Assembly: GCA_903949225.1 (NCBI GenBank)
Contig: CAJAYZ010000476.1
Span: 1-9,959, forward strand
DNA from: an uncultured Planctomycetaceae bacterium
GTDB lineage: Bacteria > Planctomycetota > Planctomycetia > Pirellulales > UBA1268
DNA length: 9,959 nucleotides
Reading direction: 5' to 3'
The position numbers and the translations under genes were made by a program. Below are positions 6,493 through 9,959 of the stretch, one piece after another (within the stretch, counting starts at the first letter, position 1; every line of letters starts with the position of its first letter). A model generated the notes under the pieces. That model did no database searches. It was given only the letters and a program-made list of their open reading frames with translations, and was not told the DNA's origin.

Positions 6493-9149
6493 CTCCGCAC
6501 GACGCCACGCTCCCTCTCGCGTGTGCCGACGACGCCGCGCTCGAAGCGCTCGTCTCGGGATCGCTCGCACCCGATCGCGAGCGCGTCCTCGAAGCCCACC
6601 TCGGCGGCTGCGCCGCCTGCCGCGACCGGCTCGACGCCCTCGCGGCCTCTCCCGAGAGCTGGTCGACGGTCCGCGAGCAGCTCTCGGCCGGCGCGGAAGC
6701 CGACGGGGATGACGCCGATGCCGTTCCGCCGATCCCGGCACTTGCGTCGCTGATCCAAAAGATCCTCGCGCCGAGCGACGACGACCGGATGCTCGGCCGC
6801 CTCGGCCCCTACGAGATCACCGGGATCATCGGCTCCGGCGGGATGGGGATCGTGCTCAAGGGGCACGACCGGGCGCTCGACCGCTTCGTGGCCATCAAGC
6901 TCCTCAGCCCCCACCTCGCCTCGAGCGGCGCCGCCCGACAGCGTTTCCTCCGCGAGGCGAAGGCCGCGGCGGCGGTCGTCCACGACAATGTCATCGCCAT
7001 CCATGGCGTCGACGAGTTCGCCGGGCTCCCCTACCTCGTCATGCCCTACTGCCGGGGCACGACGCTCGAGAAGCGCGTTCGCGATGCGGGCCCGATGAAC
7101 CTCCGCGAGATCCTCCGCGTCGGCCTACAGACGGCGCGGGGCCTGGCCGCCGCGCATGCCCAGGGGCTCGTCCACCGCGACGTGAAGCCGGCGAACATTC
7201 TCCTCGAAGACGGCGTCGAGCGCGTCCGGATCACCGACTTCGGCCTGGCCCGCGCCGCCGACGACGCCAGCCTCACCGTCACCGGCCTGCTTGCCGGCAC
7301 GCCGCACTACATGTCGCCGGAGCAGGCCCTCGGGAAGCCACTCGACGCCCGCAGCGATCTGTTTGCGCTCGGGGCAGTGCTGTTCACGCTTGCAACCGGA
7401 AAGCCCCCCTTCCGGGCCGAGTCGAGCCATGCGGTGCTGCGGATGGTGACCGACGTCGAGCCTGCCGACGTGCGCCTCGCCAATCCCGACATGCCGGCCT
7501 GGCTGGCGGCGATCATCGGCCGGCTCTTGGCCAAGGATCCCGCCGCCCGCTTCTCATCCGCGACCGAGGTGGCAGGGATGCTCGAAGCGTGTCTCGCGCA
7601 CGTGAACGACCCGCTCGCGATTCCGCTGCCGCCCGAGGTCGTCCGCGCGGCCGCGGCAAAACCCTCGCCGGCAGCACCGGCGCCCGACCACCAAGCCACA
7701 CCCCGAACCTTCCTCGATTGCTTGAGGCGAATCATGTCCGACCAGCGGCTCCTGTCGATCGCTGCACTTGTCATCTTTCTCATGGCGCTGCTTCTTCCCT
7801 GGCCGATCATGGCCCTCGGCCGTGCCGAGCCGGCCATCGTCTACGCCGTCATCGCCACGCTCACGAGCCTCCTCTTAGCCTGGCTCGGCCGCCGCGACTC
7901 CCTCGGCCGGCTCGTCCTCAAACTCGCCGGGACGGCGGCGATCCTCGGTGGCGCGGTCGTGGTCTTTTGGGGCCTCGCCGATTCGGTTCTCTCCGGAGGG
8001 CGCCGAAACGCCGAGCGTGTCGCCGCGATCCACGCTCAAAACCTCGCCAAGCAGGCCCAGATGGAGGCGATGGCGAGGCAACCAAACGCCTCGGTGACGA
8101 TCGCGCCGATGTCGATCCCCGTGCCGGCTACCCCGCCCGTCGCCTCCGGCCCCGATCCGATGCCGGTCGTTGGCTGGCCTGGCCACCAAGCCCCAGCCGA
8201 GATGCCGGTACTGACGGCGACCGTGCCGTCGTCCACGCCGGTGGCCGTGGCCCCGTCGGCTGAAATGTTCCCCTCGCCGCAAGGCGATCCACCCCCGGGG
8301 GCGATCCTGCCGCCGCAGGCGGCGCCTATGTTCCCAACATCGCCGCCCCCCATGGGCGCGGTGCCGCGACCCAACACCCCGACGGTGCCTGGCATCGACA
8401 TGGCCTTGCCGGCTCCAGGCACGATGCCTCCGGGGGGCATGGGCTACGGCCACCCCGCGGGCGACGCGACGGCCGAACTCGCCGACTCCCTCGATCGGCT
8501 CGAGCGCTGGCTCGCGGACCACCCCCACGAGGCGGTCGCCGACGTCACCATTCGCCGGCCCGGGGCACTTCCGGATCAGCAGGCGATCACCCTGGGCCCC
8601 GACGCCGACATCCGATCCTACGTCGTCCAGAGCCTGGAAGACGCCACGACCTGGCAGAAGGAGTTCACGACCGGTTTCCTTGGACGCTCACTGGCGGCGC
8701 TGATCCGCGCCGGCAGCTTTCCCGTGCCGCCGACCGGCGCGGGCGAAGCCGGCGTGCAGATGCGGCTCGAGGAAGGCGACGGATTCCAGCAGGAGGTGTC
8801 CATCAGCGGCGATCCGAAGACCGGCGCGGTCACGACCAGGGAACGCCGCGTCCGCTTCACGACGAACGGCACGTTCCGGACGCTCAATCGGACGGTGTGC
8901 AAAGACTTCCGCGAGGCCGCCCCCGGCATCTGGCTCCCCCACCGGATCGACATCGATTCCTTCGACATCGATCCTGACAAGCCCGAGAACGTCATCCCGA
9001 AGAAGGCCTGCTCGGTAACGGTCGTCGTGGAGGAGTGGCGGCCGGCAGAGCGGGCCACGCCCGCCGCCGCGGACGATCCCGTCGCCGCCGAAGCGTCCAC
9101 CGAGGCTGTCCCCGAGTCCGCCACCGAGTCGACCGACCCGTTTCCTTGA
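6489..9149 (+). CDS. Transmembrane Ser/Thr kinase with N-terminal anti-sigma zinc finger
   Basis: An 886-residue multidomain protein. (1) Residues 12-44 are a zf-HC2-type anti-sigma zinc finger: C12-x24-H37-x3-C41-x2-C44. (2) A Hanks-type kinase domain at about 107-370: glycine loop GSGGMG (115-120), K137 in VAIK, H229-R-D-V-K-P-A-N236, D250-F-G and M275-S-P-E278, all intact, so it should be active. (3) Three membrane spans at about 421-443, 449-468 and 478-499, which put the C-terminus outside. (4) A helical patch (504-530) and a Pro/Met-rich linker to about 655. (5) A beta-rich domain at about 660-855 containing APGIWLPHRIDIDSFD. (6) An acidic Ala/Glu tail. I start it at the ATG at 6489, overlapping the sigma stop codon, and not at the longer in-frame start at 6294, which would lie within the sigma gene. 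It likely binds or modifies the sigma factor in response to an envelope signal (inference). Confidence 0.9.
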   Translation: MTPHDATLPLACADDAALEALVSGSLAPDRERVLEAHLGGCAACRDRLDALAASPESWSTVREQLSAGAEADGDDADAVPPIPALASLIQKILAPSDDDRMLGRLGPYEITGIIGSGGMGIVLKGHDRALDRFVAIKLLSPHLASSGAARQRFLREAKAAAAVVHDNVIAIHGVDEFAGLPYLVMPYCRGTTLEKRVRDAGPMNLREILRVGLQTARGLAAAHAQGLVHRDVKPANILLEDGVERVRITDFGLARAADDASLTVTGLLAGTPHYMSPEQALGKPLDARSDLFALGAVLFTLATGKPPFRAESSHAVLRMVTDVEPADVRLANPDMPAWLAAIIGRLLAKDPAARFSSATEVAGMLEACLAHVNDPLAIPLPPEVVRAAAAKPSPAAPAPDHQATPRTFLDCLRRIMSDQRLLSIAALVIFLMALLLPWPIMALGRAEPAIVYAVIATLTSLLLAWLGRRDSLGRLVLKLAGTAAILGGAVVVFWGLADSVLSGGRRNAERVAAIHAQNLAKQAQMEAMARQPNASVTIAPMSIPVPATPPVASGPDPMPVVGWPGHQAPAEMPVLTATVPSSTPVAVAPSAEMFPSPQGDPPPGAILPPQAAPMFPTSPPPMGAVPRPNTPTVPGIDMALPAPGTMPPGGMGYGHPAGDATAELADSLDRLERWLADHPHEAVADVTIRRPGALPDQQAITLGPDADIRSYVVQSLEDATTWQKEFTTGFLGRSLAALIRAGSFPVPPTGAGEAGVQMRLEEGDGFQQEVSISGDPKTGAVTTRERRVRFTTNGTFRTLNRTVCKDFREAAPGIWLPHRIDIDSFDIDPDKPENVIPKKACSVTVVVEEWRPAERATPAAADDPVAAEASTEAVPESATESTDPFP

Positions 9150-9160
9150 AAGGAGCGATC

Positions 9161-9442
9161 ATGCCCGCCCCTCTTTCCTGGCCTCCCCCGAACTCGGTGA
9201 TCTTCGTCACGGCACTGTGCCTGATGGCGCTGATCGGCGAGGTCATCGCCACGGCCTATCCCGGCCTCGGCAACCCCACGAAGATCGCGTTCTATTCTTT
9301 TCTGCCGGTAGCACTCTGGATGATGACGATCGAGCAGCGGCAGGATGCCCGCACGATCTCCGAACTCGAGGCGCGGATCGTCCGCCTCGAGGAGACACTG
9401 GGGCGGGGGGAGAATCACAGCCAGGATCCTCCCGCGTCGTAG
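9161..9442 (+). CDS. Small two-span membrane protein with C-terminal coiled coil, unknown
   Basis: A 93-residue protein of unrecognised family. It has two hydrophobic spans at about 12-32 (SVIFVTALCLMALIGEVIATA) split by one Glu, and at about 42-57 (IAFYSFLPVALWMMTI). A charged heptad-like segment follows at 58-81 (ISELEARIVRLEETLG), which could be a short coiled coil; the tail is polar. Both termini are probably cytoplasmic. AGGAG (9151-9155), 5 nt before the ATG, fixes the start, and the gap after the kinase stop codon is 11 nt, so it is very likely the third gene of the sigma/kinase operon. It might be a partner or membrane anchor for the kinase, but nothing in the sequence proves that. 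A 5-bp stem (9434-9446) overlaps its stop codon. Confidence 0.8.
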   Translation: MPAPLSWPPPNSVIFVTALCLMALIGEVIATAYPGLGNPTKIAFYSFLPVALWMMTIEQRQDARTISELEARIVRLEETLGRGENHSQDPPAS

Positions 9443-9480
9443 ACGCATCGTCGTGTCCGCCACTGAAGCGGCCCCAAAGG

Positions 9481-9486
9481 TATGAT
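9481..9486 (+). promoter_or_regulatory. Possible -10 element (TATGAT) for the DUF2007 gene
   Basis: TATGAT matches the -10 consensus at 5 of 6 positions and lies 47 bp before the ATG at 9534, in the 91-bp gap after the small membrane protein gene. No acceptable -35 hexamer is seen 16-19 bp upstream, so the call is weak. GGCCCC occurs on both sides of it (from 9470 and 9495), without a clear dyad. Confidence 0.25.
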
Positions 9487-9533
9487 CCGGTAAGGCCCCT
9501 CAAGAGGTCTCCTGCCCGCCGGAGGGTTCCGCG

Positions 9534-9959
9534 ATGACGCCGTCTCCATCGGATCTTGCTGACCGCGACCATGGGATGGCCCCGTCGCCGAAAGCACGCC
9601 TCGTCGCCATCGCTCACCCGCGCGACGACATCGAGGCGCAGCTGATCACGAATCTCCTCGCCGATGCCGGCATCGAGGCGATGGTCACCGGCGCGATGCT
9701 CTCCGGCTTCCGGGCCGAGGCCCCGGCCAATGTCTGTGTCGTCGTACGGGCAGCCGATGCAGACGCCGCGCGTGAGGCGATTGCGGCTGTGCGGCCAACG
9801 ATCGACGAGGCCGACGTCGGCGACGACTCCCCCGCCGATACGCACGCAACACAGGGGCGAGCCCTCAACGTCGTCGTCCCCGCCGCGCTGGTCGTCGGTG
9901 GCCTGACGACGCTCGGGATCTTCGGCTGGTGGCTCGCCGGGCTGCCAGGATTCGAGGCC
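9534..9959 (+). CDS. DUF2007-domain protein with C-terminal membrane segment (partial, runs off end)
   Basis: The reading frame is open for 142 codons to the window end, so the C-terminus is missing. Residues about 21-86 match the DUF2007 'putative signal transducing protein' pattern: RLVAIAHPRDDIEAQLITNLLADAGIEA in two blocks, then ANVCVVVRAADADAAREAI. This small ferredoxin/GlnB-like fold is of unknown function and often sits next to membrane or zinc-ribbon segments. Residues 112-135 (VVVPAALVVGGLTTLGIFGWW) are a probable membrane span, with more likely to follow. GGAGGG (9521-9526), 7 nt before the ATG at 9534, fixes the start; an internal Met at residue 15 has no such site. The 91-bp gap and a possible -10 suggest its own transcript, though readthrough from the kinase operon is possible. 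Confidence 0.75.
   Translation, partial: MTPSPSDLADRDHGMAPSPKARLVAIAHPRDDIEAQLITNLLADAGIEAMVTGAMLSGFRAEAPANVCVVVRAADADAAREAIAAVRPTIDEADVGDDSPADTHATQGRALNVVVPAALVVGGLTTLGIFGWWLAGLPGFEA

Noticed and set aside
4655..6508. 617-codon minus-strand open frame across the peptidase, gap and sigma gene
   Set aside because: Its translation is Arg/Pro/Gly-rich without domain motifs and lies opposite two clear genes. High GC at third positions removes stops on the opposite strand, which explains the length.
7589..8263. 224-codon plus-strand frame inside the kinase
   Set aside because: It is an alternative frame of the kinase gene; its product is Arg/Pro-rich low complexity.
9434..9446. GCGTC-GTA-GACGC stem over the stop codon of the small membrane protein
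   Set aside because: The 5-bp stem has no T-run after it; too short to call as a terminator.

Overview
The window looks like chromosomal DNA of a high-GC planctomycete (Planctomycetota, probably Pirellulales-like). I base this on the strong G/C bias at third codon positions, a BlaI-type repressor next to an M56 'BlaR1-like' peptidase, a secreted S9 peptidase of the DPP IV type, an ECF sigma factor translationally coupled to a Ser/Thr kinase, and a DUF2007 protein. This combination is common in planctomycetes, but the assignment is from memory of families and not from a search. All genes called are on the + strand. I see no tRNA, rRNA, CRISPR array, transposase or integrase.

Layout: 1-152 is non-coding and starts with a T-free, A/C-rich stretch. 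153-326 is a possible 57-residue protein with a perfect Shine-Dalgarno sequence. 327-492 is a regulatory region with a TTGACC / AATAAT promoter whose -10 lies inside a perfect 8+4+8 inverted repeat. It leads into blaI-like (493-903) and the M56 membrane peptidase (907-2745). After a 135-bp gap come an exported cytochrome P460 with CxxCH (2881-3423) and, 7 bp later, an exported S9 peptidase (3431-5707). A 155-bp gap holding a GC hairpin separates these from an ECF sigma factor (5863-6492), which overlaps by ATGA a very unusual receptor kinase (6489-9149). A 93-residue membrane protein follows (9161-9442). Last is a DUF2007 protein with a membrane segment, cut by the window end (9534-9959).

How they work together (inference): two signalling modules flank a two-gene envelope pair. 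Module 1 resembles the BlaI/BlaR1 proteolytic relay: a membrane zinc protease senses something outside and relieves repression by the BlaI-like protein at its own promoter. Its outer domain, however, shows no penicillin-binding sensor motifs that I can see, so the signal is probably not a beta-lactam. Module 2 pairs an ECF sigma factor with one polypeptide carrying, in order, an anti-sigma zinc finger, a Ser/Thr kinase with all catalytic motifs, three membrane spans, a Pro-rich linker and an extracytoplasmic domain. It looks like a transmembrane anti-sigma factor that is also a kinase. The S9 peptidase has Glu in place of the catalytic Asp and lacks the Glu-Glu motif of true dipeptidyl peptidases.
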